DNA of 64,000 bases from an uncultured Eubacteriales bacterium (GCA_910577755.1 CAJTNL010000004.1:55859-119858); one strand, 5' to 3'; positions 17,304 to 27,071 are shown, counted from the first letter of the stretch. Made by a program: numbers and translations. The notes: a model not told the origin generated them from the letters alone.

Positions 17304-17304
17304 T

Positions 17305-17332
17305 AAAAAAACTCCCATTTGGGAGTTTTTTT
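17305..17332 (+). terminator. terminator after mgsA
   Basis: AAAAAACTCCC (17305-17315 region) pairs with GGGAGTTTTTTT over an ATTT loop and runs into T8. It is a classic intrinsic terminator just after the mgsA stop. Confidence 0.88.
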
Positions 17333-17442
17333 TATACCTTTTTATGTAGCAACTGAAGTTCATCTGCTTTTTTATATTTACCTAAAATCTAAATAATTGA
17401 GATATTGATTGCAGGCAAGCAATGTCAATACGCACGGCATAT

Positions 17443-17907
17443 TTATTTTTGTGTGCTTTCATCAGTATGCTTTGTATAAAGCTTACGGAAACCTACAACG
17501 CCATCTGTATAACCAATTTTTTCATAAAAACGGTGAGCCTGTGTTCTAAAATTGGAGGAAACCAAAAAAGCATAAGCACATTCCTGCTCCTTTGCAAATG
17601 TATCAAGCGCGTCCATAAGCATATGGCCTACTCCTTTTCCTCTTTGATCTTCCCGCACAATTACATCTTCCACTACCAAAAATGTACCCATTAGACACTG
17701 ACAGCAAATCCCCAATGCCGATCCTACAATTTCTCCGTTTTCTTTGGCTACCGCAATCATGCTGTTCTGTTCTCGCAGCATGTGCTCATAGGCAGTACGA
17801 CCATGATCCAACGAGGTATTAAATTCTATATAAGGCGGAGCCAGCTGTTTATAAAGCTTGAGTAATGCTGGTATATCCTCTGTTTTTAACGATTCAATTA
17901 TTACCAT
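17443..17907 (-). CDS. GNAT-family N-acetyltransferase
   Basis: This 154-residue protein is a single GNAT domain that transfers acetyl from acetyl-CoA to an unknown amine. Visible features are the N-terminal IIESLKTEDIPALLKLY, a strand region FLVVEDVIVREDQRGKGVG containing the acetyl-CoA pyrophosphate motif Q/RxxGxG, and a C-terminal SSNFRTQAHRFYEKIGY typical of GNAT motif B. GGAGGA precedes the ATG. It lies tail-to-tail with mgsA and is followed (upstream on its strand) by a 296-bp spacer with no gene. The substrate is not predictable from the sequence. Confidence 0.85.
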   Translation of the reverse strand: MVIIESLKTEDIPALLKLYKQLAPPYIEFNTSLDHGRTAYEHMLREQNSMIAVAKENGEIVGSALGICCQCLMGTFLVVEDVIVREDQRGKGVGHMLMDALDTFAKEQECAYAFLVSSNFRTQAHRFYEKIGYTDGVVGFRKLYTKHTDESTQK

Positions 17908-18203
17908 TCGAATTCCTCCACTTATTATTTTAAAATATTTTACCCGTTATAGCAGACATTTAAAGGCTATAGTTTTTTGTAAAATGGTATTGAAAGTTTT
18001 ATACAATAAACAAACGGAAACATGTGACGATACTCTCTCCTGTACTAAACCAAAATTTACACTTCACATTTACGCACATGATCTAGATATAAATTTAACA
18101 CAAGCTTGTTTGCATTGTACCATATGAAAAACCCGTAACAAATATCAAGCAAAACGCCAAACTAACAACTCATCTATACACTATAGGGCTATACCCAATT
18201 AGT

Positions 18204-19988
18204 CTAATCAGTCTGCAAAACAGCAATACCCAGTTCCTCCAACTGGCTGCTTTCTACGGTAGAGGGCGAATTAGTCATAAGCTCGCCCGAATTTGCAACC
18301 TTCGGAAAAGCAATAACATCACGTATACTCTCGCAATCCAGCATAACCATAACCAAACGATCAAGACCGAATGCCATTCCACCATGAGGAGGAGCACCGT
18401 AACGAAATGCATCAATTAAAAAGCCGAAACGTTCCTGCGCTTCCTGCTGCGTAAAGCCGAGAGCCGCAAACATCCTCTGCTGCAATTGTGGATTGCTGAT
18501 ACGAATAGATCCGCCTCCAATTTCATTACCGTTAAGCACCATATCATATGCTCTTGCACATACTTTATCCGGCTCCGTTTCCAACAACTCCAAACCATTT
18601 TCTTTTGGCGCTGTAAAAGGATGGTGCATAGCTACATACCGATTTTGCTCGTCATCAAACTCAAACAACGGAAAATCTGTTACCCACAACAGATTCGGCG
18701 CAGATGTATCAATTAAATGAAAGCGTGCTGCCAGTTCACAGCGCAATGCGCCTAAAGAATCAAATACCACTCTTGACTTAGGACTTGCAACCAACAGTAA
18801 TACGTCTCCTGTTTCAGCATTTAGCGCTTTACGTACGGCAGCCACCTCTTGCGGCGCTAAAAACTTCTCATAACTGGAAGTCTCCCCTTGTGCAGTTAGC
18901 CTTGTCCATGCAAGTCCCATTGCGCCGTAAGCCTTAATCCATTCAGTTAGCTTGTCAATTTCTTTGCGGCTCAAATCGTCCGCATGGTTTTTTAAATTAA
19001 TTCCACGCACACTGCCGCCCGCAGACAACGCTCCGCCGAATACCCGAAATTCTGTTCCGGCTAAAGCTGCACTTAAATCTACCAGCTCCAACCCAAAGCG
19101 CAAATCCGGTTTATCCGAACCGAAGCGTTCCATAGCCTCATGCCAGGTAATGCGCGGAAACGGTGTTTCAATGTCAATATTTAAAACTTTTTGATACACA
19201 TCTTTGATAAAGCCCTCTCCCATTGCCATAACCTGTTCTTCATCAACAAAGGACATTTCAAGATCAATTTGTGTAAATTCCGGCTGGCGGTCGGCACGTA
19301 AGTCTTCATCACGAAAACAGCGTGCTACCTGCATATAACGGTCAAATCCCGAAAGCATCAGCAACTGTTTATATAGCTGCGGAGATTGGGGCAACGCAAA
19401 AAAATTCCCGGGAAATACGCGGGAAGGCACTAAATAATCACGTGCGCCCTCCGGTGTTGATTTAATCAAATTAGGCGTTTCGATTTCAATAAAACCATGG
19501 TTATCGAAGTAATCCCTTGCCACTTTTACAATTTTATGCCGTCCTATAATTTTGGCCTGTACATCAGGTCGGCGTAAATCCAAATACCGATGTTTTAGCC
19601 TTAACTCTTCCTTTACCTTTGAGTTTTCAACAATCTCAAAGGGCGGTGTTTCACTTTTTGCCAATATACGCAACTCTGTTACAGCAATTTCCACTTCTCC
19701 TGTGGGAATCTCTGTATTTTTTGCAGAACGCTCTTTTACAATTCCCTTTGCAGCTAGTACAAACTCTCCACGGACAGCAAATGCCTTTTCAAATATAGTG
19801 CGGTCAGTACTGTCGTCAAAGGCCAGCTGTAATATGCCGCTGCGGTCTCTCAAATCAATAAAAATCAGCTGCCCCAAATCACGCTGCCGCTGTACCCAGC
19901 CGCATACCGTAACCTCTTTATCAATATCGGACATACGCAGTTCTCCACAATAATGAGTTCGCGTCAGCCCCGTCATAAACTCTGCCAT
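18204..19988 (-). CDS. aspS: aspartyl-tRNA synthetase
   Basis: AspS charges tRNA-Asp. The 594-residue length and the bacterial insertion (GAD) domain match the bacterial-type enzyme. The N-terminal OB-fold anticodon-binding domain is seen as TVCGWVQRQRDLGQLIFIDLRDR. Class II motifs follow: FPGNFFALPQSPQLYKQ, CFRDEDLRADRQPEFTQID (motif 2) and GGMAFGLDRLVM (motif 3). A G-rich ribosome-binding site (GGGGGA) lies seven bases before the chosen ATG. hisS lies 40 bp upstream on the same strand, so the two are probably cotranscribed, the hisS-aspS order common in Firmicutes. No obvious terminator follows. Confidence 0.97.
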   Translation of the reverse strand: MAEFMTGLTRTHYCGELRMSDIDKEVTVCGWVQRQRDLGQLIFIDLRDRSGILQLAFDDSTDRTIFEKAFAVRGEFVLAAKGIVKERSAKNTEIPTGEVEIAVTELRILAKSETPPFEIVENSKVKEELRLKHRYLDLRRPDVQAKIIGRHKIVKVARDYFDNHGFIEIETPNLIKSTPEGARDYLVPSRVFPGNFFALPQSPQLYKQLLMLSGFDRYMQVARCFRDEDLRADRQPEFTQIDLEMSFVDEEQVMAMGEGFIKDVYQKVLNIDIETPFPRITWHEAMERFGSDKPDLRFGLELVDLSAALAGTEFRVFGGALSAGGSVRGINLKNHADDLSRKEIDKLTEWIKAYGAMGLAWTRLTAQGETSSYEKFLAPQEVAAVRKALNAETGDVLLLVASPKSRVVFDSLGALRCELAARFHLIDTSAPNLLWVTDFPLFEFDDEQNRYVAMHHPFTAPKENGLELLETEPDKVCARAYDMVLNGNEIGGGSIRISNPQLQQRMFAALGFTQQEAQERFGFLIDAFRYGAPPHGGMAFGLDRLVMVMLDCESIRDVIAFPKVANSGELMTNSPSTVESSQLEELGIAVLQTD

Positions 19989-20028
19989 AACCAGTCCCCC
20001 GTTTTTCTATTCTCATCTCTGTTTATTA

Positions 20029-21333
20029 TCAGCTTTGTGAACCCAGCGCAAGACTCTCCGCCTGTGTGATTGCCGCTAAAAATTCTGTTAAAAAGTCGTT
20101 GCCCAGCGTAATTGGCATTGTTTCTCCTGTTCTCATATATTTCAGCTCTGCTTTATTCTGCTGTAATTCATTATCACCTAACACAAGCGTGAACATAGCC
20201 CCAATTTTATCGGCATATTTCATTTGCGCTTTCAAACTGCGGTCACAAATATCACATTCCGCTTTTATAGCGGCATGATGCAGCATATTACTTAACGCAA
20301 ATCCTTTCATTTGCGCCGCTTTACCTAACGATGCAATATATAGCCTGCAAACGGCGGGCTGTGGTAGTTGTATCTGCTGTGCTTTCATAACCAGCAGCAG
20401 GCGTTCCATACCCATTGCAAACCCCAGAGCCGGTGTTTGCGCTCCTCCCATTTGCTTTACCAAACCATCGTAGCGTCCACCGCCGCATACGGTGCTTTGC
20501 GCTCCTAAATCTCCTGAAATAAACTCAAATACCGTGCGTGTATAGTAGTCCAGCCCCCTTACAATACGAGTATTTACTTTGTAAGGTATATCGGCGGCGT
20601 CCAAATAGCTTTGCACAGCAAAAAAATGCTCAGCACAATCATTGCACAAATAATCTTTCATAATCGGCGCATCCTTCGTAATCTCTCCACAGGACGGCGT
20701 TTTACAGTCCAAAATTCGCATTGGATTTTTATCCAAACGTTCTAAACAAGTATGACACAACGCTTCTTTCGATTCCTCTAAAAAAGTTCTTAACGTCTCA
20801 TGGTATTTTGAACGGCACTGTGGACAGCCTATGGAATTAATCTCTAAAGAAAGACCCCGGATTCCCAAGCGTTCAAAAATTCCGTGCGCCAGCGCAATTA
20901 TCTCTGCATCGGCTATAGGTTTCTCCGTACCAAATGCCTCGCATCCAAACTGGTGAAATTCACGCTGTCTGCCCTCCTGCGTATTTTCATATCGGTAACA
21001 AGAAATTAAATAGTACAATTTCTGCGGTATACCTTCATTAAGCAAAGCGTTTTCCAGTAAGGCGCGCACTGCCCCCGCTGTTCCCTCTGGACGAAGGCTG
21101 ATAGAACGGTTGCCTTTATCTAAAAATGTATACATTTCCTTTTGCACCACATCTGTGGTATCTCCAACCGACCGCTCAAACAGCTCGGTGCGTTCAAACA
21201 CCGGCGTACGTATCTCCTGAAATCCGTGAATTGCCGCTTCGTCACGCATAATATCTTCTATCAACCGCCAATTTTCGCTGTCTTTAGGCAGAATATCTTT
21301 TGTGCCTTTCGGCGCTTGTATCCATGCAGCCAT
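20029..21333 (-). CDS. hisS: histidyl-tRNA synthetase
   Basis: HisS charges tRNA-His. The 434-residue product begins IQAPKGTKDILPKDSENW, typical of the family. It carries class II motif 2 (SCYRYENTQEGRQREFHQFG), the histidine-specific motif RIVRGLDYYTRTVFEF, and motif 3 (PALGFAMGMERLLLV). A C-terminal anticodon-binding domain follows from about residue 330. AAAGGAGAG precedes the ATG. Its promoter reads leftward in the spacer shared with nrdD. I looked for a T-box leader and found none; the leader is too short for one. Confidence 0.97.
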   Translation of the reverse strand: MAAWIQAPKGTKDILPKDSENWRLIEDIMRDEAAIHGFQEIRTPVFERTELFERSVGDTTDVVQKEMYTFLDKGNRSISLRPEGTAGAVRALLENALLNEGIPQKLYYLISCYRYENTQEGRQREFHQFGCEAFGTEKPIADAEIIALAHGIFERLGIRGLSLEINSIGCPQCRSKYHETLRTFLEESKEALCHTCLERLDKNPMRILDCKTPSCGEITKDAPIMKDYLCNDCAEHFFAVQSYLDAADIPYKVNTRIVRGLDYYTRTVFEFISGDLGAQSTVCGGGRYDGLVKQMGGAQTPALGFAMGMERLLLVMKAQQIQLPQPAVCRLYIASLGKAAQMKGFALSNMLHHAAIKAECDICDRSLKAQMKYADKIGAMFTLVLGDNELQQNKAELKYMRTGETMPITLGNDFLTEFLAAITQAESLALGSQS

Positions 21334-21380
21334 TTGGTTCTCTCCTTTATATTTGCCTGATATGCTGTAAAGTTATGCTA

Positions 21381-21409
21381 AGTATAACATAAATAAAATT
21401 TTGTTGCAA
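21381..21409 (-). promoter_or_regulatory. hisS promoter
   Basis: On the minus strand, TTGCAA (21404-21409) and TATACT (21381-21386) are separated by 17 bp. The transcript leader is under 50 nt, which leaves no room for a T-box. Confidence 0.65.
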
Positions 21410-21511
21410 TTTTATAACTGTACAATCCAGTTATATTTTAGACCATAACCGCAATTTCTGTATCTGCCTGGTTACGGTCAAACAAAAGACTGCACCCTTT
21501 GATAGAATAAA

Positions 21512-21559
21512 TACACGATATATAGTATTGTAATTGACATTATACACAATATAATGTAA
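21512..21559 (+). promoter_or_regulatory. nrdD promoter with two NrdR-like boxes
   Basis: ACACGATATATAGTAT (from 21513) and ACACAATATAATGTAA (from 21544) both resemble the NrdR box consensus, an ACACwATATATwGTGT-type palindrome. Their starts are 31 bp apart, the helically phased spacing known for NrdR box pairs. A promoter, TTGTAA (21528-21533), 16 bp, TATAAT (21550-21555), overlaps both boxes, so a bound NrdR would block RNA polymerase. nrdR itself is not in the window. Confidence 0.65.
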
Positions 21560-21626
21560 ACTAATGCTAGGATGTATTAAAAATAATCTTTGATATTTTA
21601 GCAGTGACAATAAGAGGTATAGGACT

Positions 21627-23930
21627 ATGATAACCACGATGAAAAATCAAAATGGTGCGGTAACAGCATTTAATCCCACCAAAATTTACGATGCAATTTG
21701 TAAAGCAAATATTTGTATAGCAAACCAAAAACTGACAGAAAATCAGCTAAATACACTGACCCAGGAAATTGTAATCGCTTTGCAAAATGAAGAAAAAATG
21801 CAAAACACCGTCAATCAACATTCCATACAAAACTGTTATGACAAAATGGAAAAAGTCTATATGCATTGTGCAGAACATGCAAAACGGCATGAAATATATC
21901 AAAATTTAATGGAAACCTATCAGGATCTCACTTTTCATTCAAGTGCAGCCTCCGATGTAAAACGTGAAAACGCAAACATTGACGCCGATACTGCGATGGG
22001 TACCATGCTTAAATACGGGTCAGAAGGTGCAAAATGCTTTTATGATACTTACGTGATTCCTTCCGAAATGGCAATAGCCCACCAAAACGGCGACATCCAC
22101 ATTCATGATAAAGATTTTTATGCTCTTACTGAAACCTGCTGTCAGATTGACCTGATTCAATTATTTAAAGGCGGCTTTTCAACCGGTCACGGTTTTCTGC
22201 GAGAACCCAATGATATTCGCAGTTATGCAGCGCTTGCCTGCATTGCCATACAGGCAAATCAAAACGAAATGCACGGTGGACAAAGTATTCCTAACTTTGA
22301 CTATGCCATGGCTTTAGGCGTAGCAAAAACATTTCGTAAGTGTTACACAAAAGCTTTTTCTCAAGCTTTGCAGCTGCAAAAACAGTTTCCTAAAGCACAC
22401 GCTGCCGCTGTAACAGAAGCTATGATGCGAGAAACCGGTATAGACATTACTATGAGCAACGGAGATACGTTTTGCAAGACTCTCATGGCACATATTGCAG
22501 ACAAACCAACGCTTTGGATTACCCCGCAAGAAGCTAATACCATGCATGCTTATGCTGCGCAAACCGCATGGGATGATACCAACGACGCAACCTACCAGGC
22601 AATGGAAGCCTTAATACATAATCTCAATACTATGAATTCCCGCGCGGGCGCACAGGTACCGTTTAGCTCGTTAAATTACGGTACCGATACCTCTCCCGAA
22701 GGTCGTATGGTGATAAAAAACATACTGCTGGCTACCGAAAAAGGGCTGGGAGATGGTGAAACCGCTATATTCCCCATTCAAATTTTTAAAGTAAAAGAAG
22801 ATGTAAATTATAACCCCAAAGATCCTAACTACGACCTATTTCAGCTTGCCATCCGCGTATCAGCAAAACGGTTATTCCCCAACTTCAGTTTTATTGACGC
22901 ACCTTTTAACCGCAAATATTATAAGAAAGGCCGACCCGAAACAGAAATCTCTTATATGGGTTGCCGTACTCGTGTAATCAGCAATGTACACGACCCAAAC
23001 AGAGAAATTATAAATGGCAGAGGTAATTTAAGCTTTACTTCTGTGAATCTTCCCCGTATCGCCATAAAAGCGAACAGAGATTTACAAAAATTCTATCAAA
23101 TGTTGGACGAAAAAATAGATTTAATGATTGCACAACTGCTGCACAGATTTCACATTCAGTGCTCGAAAAAAGTATACAATTATCCTTTTTTAATGGGACA
23201 AGGCATATGGATGGACTCTGAGCAATTACAAGCGCAGGACAGCATTGCACAAGTACTCAAACACGGTTCGTTAAGCGTTGGATTTATCGGTCTTGCAGAA
23301 ACTCTCAAAGCGCTTTGCGGCAAACATCATGGCGAAAACGCAGACAGTCAAAAACTTGGTTTAGAAATCATTGCACATATGAGAAAACGTATGGACGACA
23401 AGGCAAAAGAAACCAGTTTGAATTTTTCACTCCTTGCAACACCGGCAGAGGGACTAAGCGGTCGATTTGTACAATTGGATCGCAAACGCTACGGCGTCAT
23501 AGAGGGTGTTACAGACCGTGACTACTACACCAACAGCTTTCACATCCCTGTATATTATCCCATCAAAGTCTATGAAAAAATTATGCTGGAAGCGCCTTAC
23601 CACAACCTAACAAATGCCGGGCACATCAGCTATGTGGAACTAGACGGCGATACCTGTAAAAATTTAGAAGCATTTGAAGCAGTAATTCGCTGTATGAAGC
23701 AAGCTGGTATTGGCTACGGCTCCATTAACCATCCGGTTGACCGCGACCCATGTTGCGGTTATAACGGCATCATCGACAATGAATGTCCCAAATGCCACCG
23801 TACTGAGCAAGATGGTCCTAAGTTTGAACGTATTCGCAGGATTACCGGCTATCTGGTAGGTACCACCGACCGTTGGAACAACGCAAAGCGCACCGAAGAA
23901 AGAGATCGTGTTAAACACAGCGGCTGTTAA
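21627..23930 (+). CDS. nrdD: anaerobic ribonucleoside-triphosphate reductase
   Basis: NrdD is the class III glycyl-radical reductase that makes dNTPs without oxygen. The 767-residue protein has an N-terminal ATP-cone domain (about 1-100, VTAFNPTKIYDAICKAN). The catalytic domain follows, with DIHIHDKDFYA. The C-terminus has the zinc-binding cysteines (CCGYNGIIDNECPKCH) and the glycyl-radical motif RRITGYLVGTTDRWN, with the radical glycine at about residue 741. The ATG is chosen with GAGGTATAGGACT upstream. nrdG, its activase, follows 76 bp later. Regulation by NrdR is suggested by two boxes over the promoter. Its presence shows the organism can replicate anaerobically. Confidence 0.97.
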   Translation: MITTMKNQNGAVTAFNPTKIYDAICKANICIANQKLTENQLNTLTQEIVIALQNEEKMQNTVNQHSIQNCYDKMEKVYMHCAEHAKRHEIYQNLMETYQDLTFHSSAASDVKRENANIDADTAMGTMLKYGSEGAKCFYDTYVIPSEMAIAHQNGDIHIHDKDFYALTETCCQIDLIQLFKGGFSTGHGFLREPNDIRSYAALACIAIQANQNEMHGGQSIPNFDYAMALGVAKTFRKCYTKAFSQALQLQKQFPKAHAAAVTEAMMRETGIDITMSNGDTFCKTLMAHIADKPTLWITPQEANTMHAYAAQTAWDDTNDATYQAMEALIHNLNTMNSRAGAQVPFSSLNYGTDTSPEGRMVIKNILLATEKGLGDGETAIFPIQIFKVKEDVNYNPKDPNYDLFQLAIRVSAKRLFPNFSFIDAPFNRKYYKKGRPETEISYMGCRTRVISNVHDPNREIINGRGNLSFTSVNLPRIAIKANRDLQKFYQMLDEKIDLMIAQLLHRFHIQCSKKVYNYPFLMGQGIWMDSEQLQAQDSIAQVLKHGSLSVGFIGLAETLKALCGKHHGENADSQKLGLEIIAHMRKRMDDKAKETSLNFSLLATPAEGLSGRFVQLDRKRYGVIEGVTDRDYYTNSFHIPVYYPIKVYEKIMLEAPYHNLTNAGHISYVELDGDTCKNLEAFEAVIRCMKQAGIGYGSINHPVDRDPCCGYNGIIDNECPKCHRTEQDGPKFERIRRITGYLVGTTDRWNNAKRTEERDRVKHSGC

Positions 23931-24006
23931 CTGCATTATCATCATTATTTATGTTTTTGACAAGTATAAATTTATATAATCAATATATACAACAGGAGAA
24001 AGCTCT

Positions 24007-24504
24007 ATGAAAAACACAGTACGTATCAGCGGCATTGTACAGGAGTCTATTGTAGACGGAAAAGGCTTGCGCTACACTATTTTTACACAGGGCTGCCCGC
24101 ACCGCTGTAAAGGTTGTCACAACCCGCAAACCCACAATTTTCACAGCGGTACAGAACGAGAAATTCAAGCCATATATCAAGAAATTTGTCAAAACCCACT
24201 GCTCAGCGGCATTACATTCAGCGGAGGCGAACCATTCTGCCAACCGACTCCTCTAGCAAAGCTAGCGGAAATGGTTCATAAAAAGGGGCTCAACGTTACT
24301 ACATACACAGGCTACACGTTAGAACAATTATGTACAATAAATACCCCTGATATGCAAGCTTTATTAAAACAAACCGATATTTTAATTGATGGAAAATTTA
24401 TACTGGAGCAAAAAGACTTATCGTTTCCCTTTCGCGGCAGCCGGAATCAGCGTATCATTGACGTAAAACAATCTCTAAAACAGAACACTGTTGTACTTGC
24501 CTAA
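24007..24504 (+). CDS. nrdG: anaerobic ribonucleotide reductase-activating protein
   Basis: NrdG is the radical SAM activase that generates the glycyl radical on NrdD. The 165-residue product has the usual size. It shows the iron-sulfur motif in TQGCPHRCKGCHNPQTH (the CxxxCxxC cysteines, residues about 30-37), then the SAM-binding glycine motif TFSGGEPFCQP. The start has ACAGGAGAA eight bases upstream. It directly follows nrdD and should be cotranscribed with it. Confidence 0.96.
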   Translation: MKNTVRISGIVQESIVDGKGLRYTIFTQGCPHRCKGCHNPQTHNFHSGTEREIQAIYQEICQNPLLSGITFSGGEPFCQPTPLAKLAEMVHKKGLNVTTYTGYTLEQLCTINTPDMQALLKQTDILIDGKFILEQKDLSFPFRGSRNQRIIDVKQSLKQNTVVLA

Positions 24505-24652
24505 GTGAAGATTCTGATTGATTTTTGCATATCTAAAAATTACTGTAACCTTTTCTATAATCATATGTGTCCACACGCCTCTACACCCTAGTTTTGGTAA
24601 AAAACTGTCTGAAAGGCTTTGTAATTGCTCTATAAATAATATTCAAATATAA

Positions 24653-24681
24653 AAACCTGCATTGATATACAATGCAGGTTT
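24653..24681. terminator. bidirectional terminator between nrdG and the lipoprotein gene
   Basis: AAACCTGCATTG (24653-24664) pairs perfectly with CAATGCAGGTTT (24670-24681) over ATATA. It lies between converging genes and can serve both. Confidence 0.75.
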
Positions 24682-24696
24682 CACTGTTTATCTTTA

Positions 24697-25257
24697 TTAG
24701 TCGTCTACGCCTAAACGATATTCCAAAGAATCCTCTGCCCAGTCCAAACGGTCATCTAAGCGATCAAGTTCATAATCAATCTGCTGATATTGTGCATAGC
24801 TAAGAGCTCCTGTACGGGCCGCCATTTCAGCCTGATTTTCCATTGCCTCAATTTTATACTCTACTTGTTTAATTTCAAGCTTAATTTGGTTATAAGTATT
24901 CCAGTTTTGCTGATAACTTGCCGAGCGTTGCGCCGCATTTGCCTTTTGCTCCATAGCGGCTACCTCTTGAGTTATAGCCGTTAAGTCAAAATTAGTTGTA
25001 ATTTGAGGAGTATAGTTTTGTACCGGCGCTTGAGAGGACGGAGCTGTTTGCTGCGTCTGGTTATTGTTATTATCTTGAACAGGCGCTTGAGATGAAGTTA
25101 CGGTATTTGAATTATCTTGTGATTGAGATTGTGACGAACTATTTTGCAGTTGTGCAAGATATTGCGAGAGAATTTGTGTATCTTGAGCAGTACAGCCCGT
25201 GGCCACAGCAATAATACCGAATGCTGCCGCTGCTGCTAATAAAATTTTCTTTTTCAT
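24697..25257 (-). CDS. putative lipoprotein with Gln/Ser/Asn-rich linker
   Basis: I do not recognise this 186-residue protein. It begins with a lipoprotein signal peptide (MKKKILLAAAAAFGIIAVATGC), with lipobox VATGC, so it should be anchored outside the membrane. Residues about 30-95 are a low-complexity linker rich in Gln, Ser and Asn with the repeated phrase SSQAPVQ(D/N). The C-terminal third is a charged helical region (EQKANAAQRSASYQQNWNTY and onward) likely to form a coiled coil. The start is the second ATG, because AAAGGA is too close to the first. A bidirectional terminator follows. It may be a cell-envelope structural or binding protein. Confidence 0.7.
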   Translation of the reverse strand: MKKKILLAAAAAFGIIAVATGCTAQDTQILSQYLAQLQNSSSQSQSQDNSNTVTSSQAPVQDNNNNQTQQTAPSSQAPVQNYTPQITTNFDLTAITQEVAAMEQKANAAQRSASYQQNWNTYNQIKLEIKQVEYKIEAMENQAEMAARTGALSYAQYQQIDYELDRLDDRLDWAEDSLEYRLGVDD

Positions 25258-25485
25258 AACCATGTTCCTTTCACCATATATTATACTTATTATATCTAAA
25301 ATTTATTGTAAAGTTATATAATATTTAAAACAAAAAATATAATTATAGGTATAATTATATTAAATTTATACAGTATATTTATATTTTATAAATAATATCT
25401 TTATTTGTCAAGCATATTTCTTATATCATAATTTTACTGTTAGAAATGTCTACTACATATACTCATGTATGGTATAAACAGAATA
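25258..25485. other. AT-rich spacer
   Basis: 228 bp of very AT-rich DNA between two minus-strand genes. I see no gene or clear hairpin; it must hold the lipoprotein promoter. Confidence 0.4.
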
Positions 25486-26031
25486 CTAAAACCGTTTTTT
25501 CTGCAGAATCATTGCGGTTTTTAGTACGGTTACCTGTGTTTTACCGTCAGGAATTTCATTGTTTAAAACCATTTTTACAGCCTGATCTATAGGTATTAAA
25601 ACCGGTTCAATAAATTCATCCTCATCAGGATGAGCTGCTCCCATTTCTTCTACTGTGCAAAAATATAAATGCAGTACTTCGTCGCAAAAGCCGGCGCTCG
25701 GATAAAATTGACCTAAACTGACATAGTCTTTTCCTATTACGCCGGTTTCTTCTCTTAGCTCCCGTTTTGCAGCTTCAAAAGGCGGTTCTCCCTTATCTAA
25801 TTTTCCCGCAGGAAGCTCCAGCAATACACTCTCATAAGGATGGCGGTATTGTTTGACAAACACCAGCTCATTACAAGATGTAACTGCCGCTACAGTAACG
25901 CCTCCCGGATGCTCTATTATTTCTCTTGTTGCTATATTTCCATTAGGCAACTCTACATCATCTATACGCAAGGTTAAAATTTTACCCTCATATATTTTAT
26001 TCTTCCGCAAGGTTTTCTCTTCTAACCCCAT
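25486..26031 (-). CDS. Nudix hydrolase (ADP-ribose pyrophosphatase type)
   Basis: This 181-residue protein probably hydrolyses ADP-ribose to AMP and ribose-5-phosphate. The Nudix box is complete: GKLDKGEPPFEAAKRELREE, then TGV, fitting GX5EX7REUXEEXGU. The upstream FVKQYRHPYESVLLELPAG segment is characteristic of the ADP-ribose branch. AAGGGTGG precedes the ATG encoding MGLEEKTL. The longer frame (42 extra codons) has no ribosome-binding site and runs through the promoter region. It is divergent from the M14 peptidase gene, with 125 bp between them. Confidence 0.9.
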   Translation of the reverse strand: MGLEEKTLRKNKIYEGKILTLRIDDVELPNGNIATREIIEHPGGVTVAAVTSCNELVFVKQYRHPYESVLLELPAGKLDKGEPPFEAAKRELREETGVIGKDYVSLGQFYPSAGFCDEVLHLYFCTVEEMGAAHPDEDEFIEPVLIPIDQAVKMVLNNEIPDGKTQVTVLKTAMILQKKRF

Positions 26032-26156
26032 ACTATACCACCCTTTTATTAAAAATATGCCTCTTAAATGATATACAACACAAAGTTTGCATAATTTGAT
26101 TTTATATTTCTTATTATTGTATAGCAAACAAAACCATATAGCAAGGGGGAATTTCA

Positions 26157-27071
26157 TTGCAGTTATGGAATCAACAGTCCGGTGATTATGAAACCGTTTG
26201 CCGCATTATAAATCAAATTGTTAATACTTATCCTTTTTTTCAATGCAGCAGCTACGGTAAAAGTCTGTGCGGACGCAATTTATTGATGCTTTCATACACA
26301 GGAAAAATTGAACCCAATCGTCAGCGCATATTATTTGCCGGCGCTTTTCACGGTATGGAATGGATCACCACACTTATTCTGCTTCATTTTGTACAACGCT
26401 TATGCGCCGCCGCCCACCGCAATAAACCATTACAGGGAAAAGACGCTCAAAAAGCGCTGGAGCACAGCGGACTTGTAATTGTTCCATGTGTGAATCCCGA
26501 TGGTGTAGAAATACAAATAAACGGTGCGCAATCTGCCGGTACATATGCTGATCTAGTGCAAAAAATAAGTAAGGGAGACACTATTCACTGGCAGTCTAAC
26601 GCAAGAGGAGTAGACATCAATCATAACTTTAACGCCTATTGGCACAAACTTAGGGCAATGGAGATATGTGACGGTATAAATGGTCCTGCCATGACAAGAT
26701 TTGGCGGTATGTACCCACAAAGCGAACCAGAAAGTAAATATTTGGTAACCCTTACTGAAAAATATCAATTTAGGTGCGTACTAGCATTTCATAGTCAGGG
26801 AGAAGAAATATATTACGGATTTGACGATTATGTGCCGCCGGAATCCCATAAAATAGCTCAAAAATTGGCAAACGCAAGCGGTTACCTGTTATCAAAACCT
26901 GAAGGTCTTGCTTCTTACGGTGGCTATAAAGACTGGTTTATATGCCGTTTTAGAAGACCCGGTTTTACGATTGAAATAGGCAAAGGAACTAACCCTCTAT
27001 CTATTTCTCAATTTGATGAAATATATGAAAAAATAGAACCTATGCTCATAGAAGCTTTATACTCATGCTAA
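26157..27071 (+). CDS. M14-family zinc carboxypeptidase, cytoplasmic
   Basis: This 304-residue protein is a metallocarboxypeptidase of the M14 fold. The zinc ligands are visible: His65 and Glu68 in GAFHGMEW, and His212 in AFHSQGEE. The catalytic Glu is Glu273 in FTIEIGKG. Substrate-side residues sit in NARGVDINHNF. No signal peptide is present, so it resembles cytoplasmic members such as MpaA, which trims recycled murein peptides, or the gamma-D-glutamyl-diamino acid peptidases. A cell-wall-recycling role is inference. The start is a TTG with AAGGGGGA six bases upstream; no closer ATG precedes the conserved domain. Confidence 0.85.
   Translation: MQLWNQQSGDYETVCRIINQIVNTYPFFQCSSYGKSLCGRNLLMLSYTGKIEPNRQRILFAGAFHGMEWITTLILLHFVQRLCAAAHRNKPLQGKDAQKALEHSGLVIVPCVNPDGVEIQINGAQSAGTYADLVQKISKGDTIHWQSNARGVDINHNFNAYWHKLRAMEICDGINGPAMTRFGGMYPQSEPESKYLVTLTEKYQFRCVLAFHSQGEEIYYGFDDYVPPESHKIAQKLANASGYLLSKPEGLASYGGYKDWFICRFRRPGFTIEIGKGTNPLSISQFDEIYEKIEPMLIEALYSC

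Noticed and set aside
19404..19417. A near match to the Noc-binding site (AATTCCCGGGAAAT)
   Set aside because: It lies inside aspS, over codons for a conserved FPGNFF peptide, differs by one base from the consensus, and no other copy was seen.
21334..21430. T-box riboswitch before hisS
   Set aside because: The leader is under 50 nt from the predicted start and lacks the T-box sequence and specifier stems.
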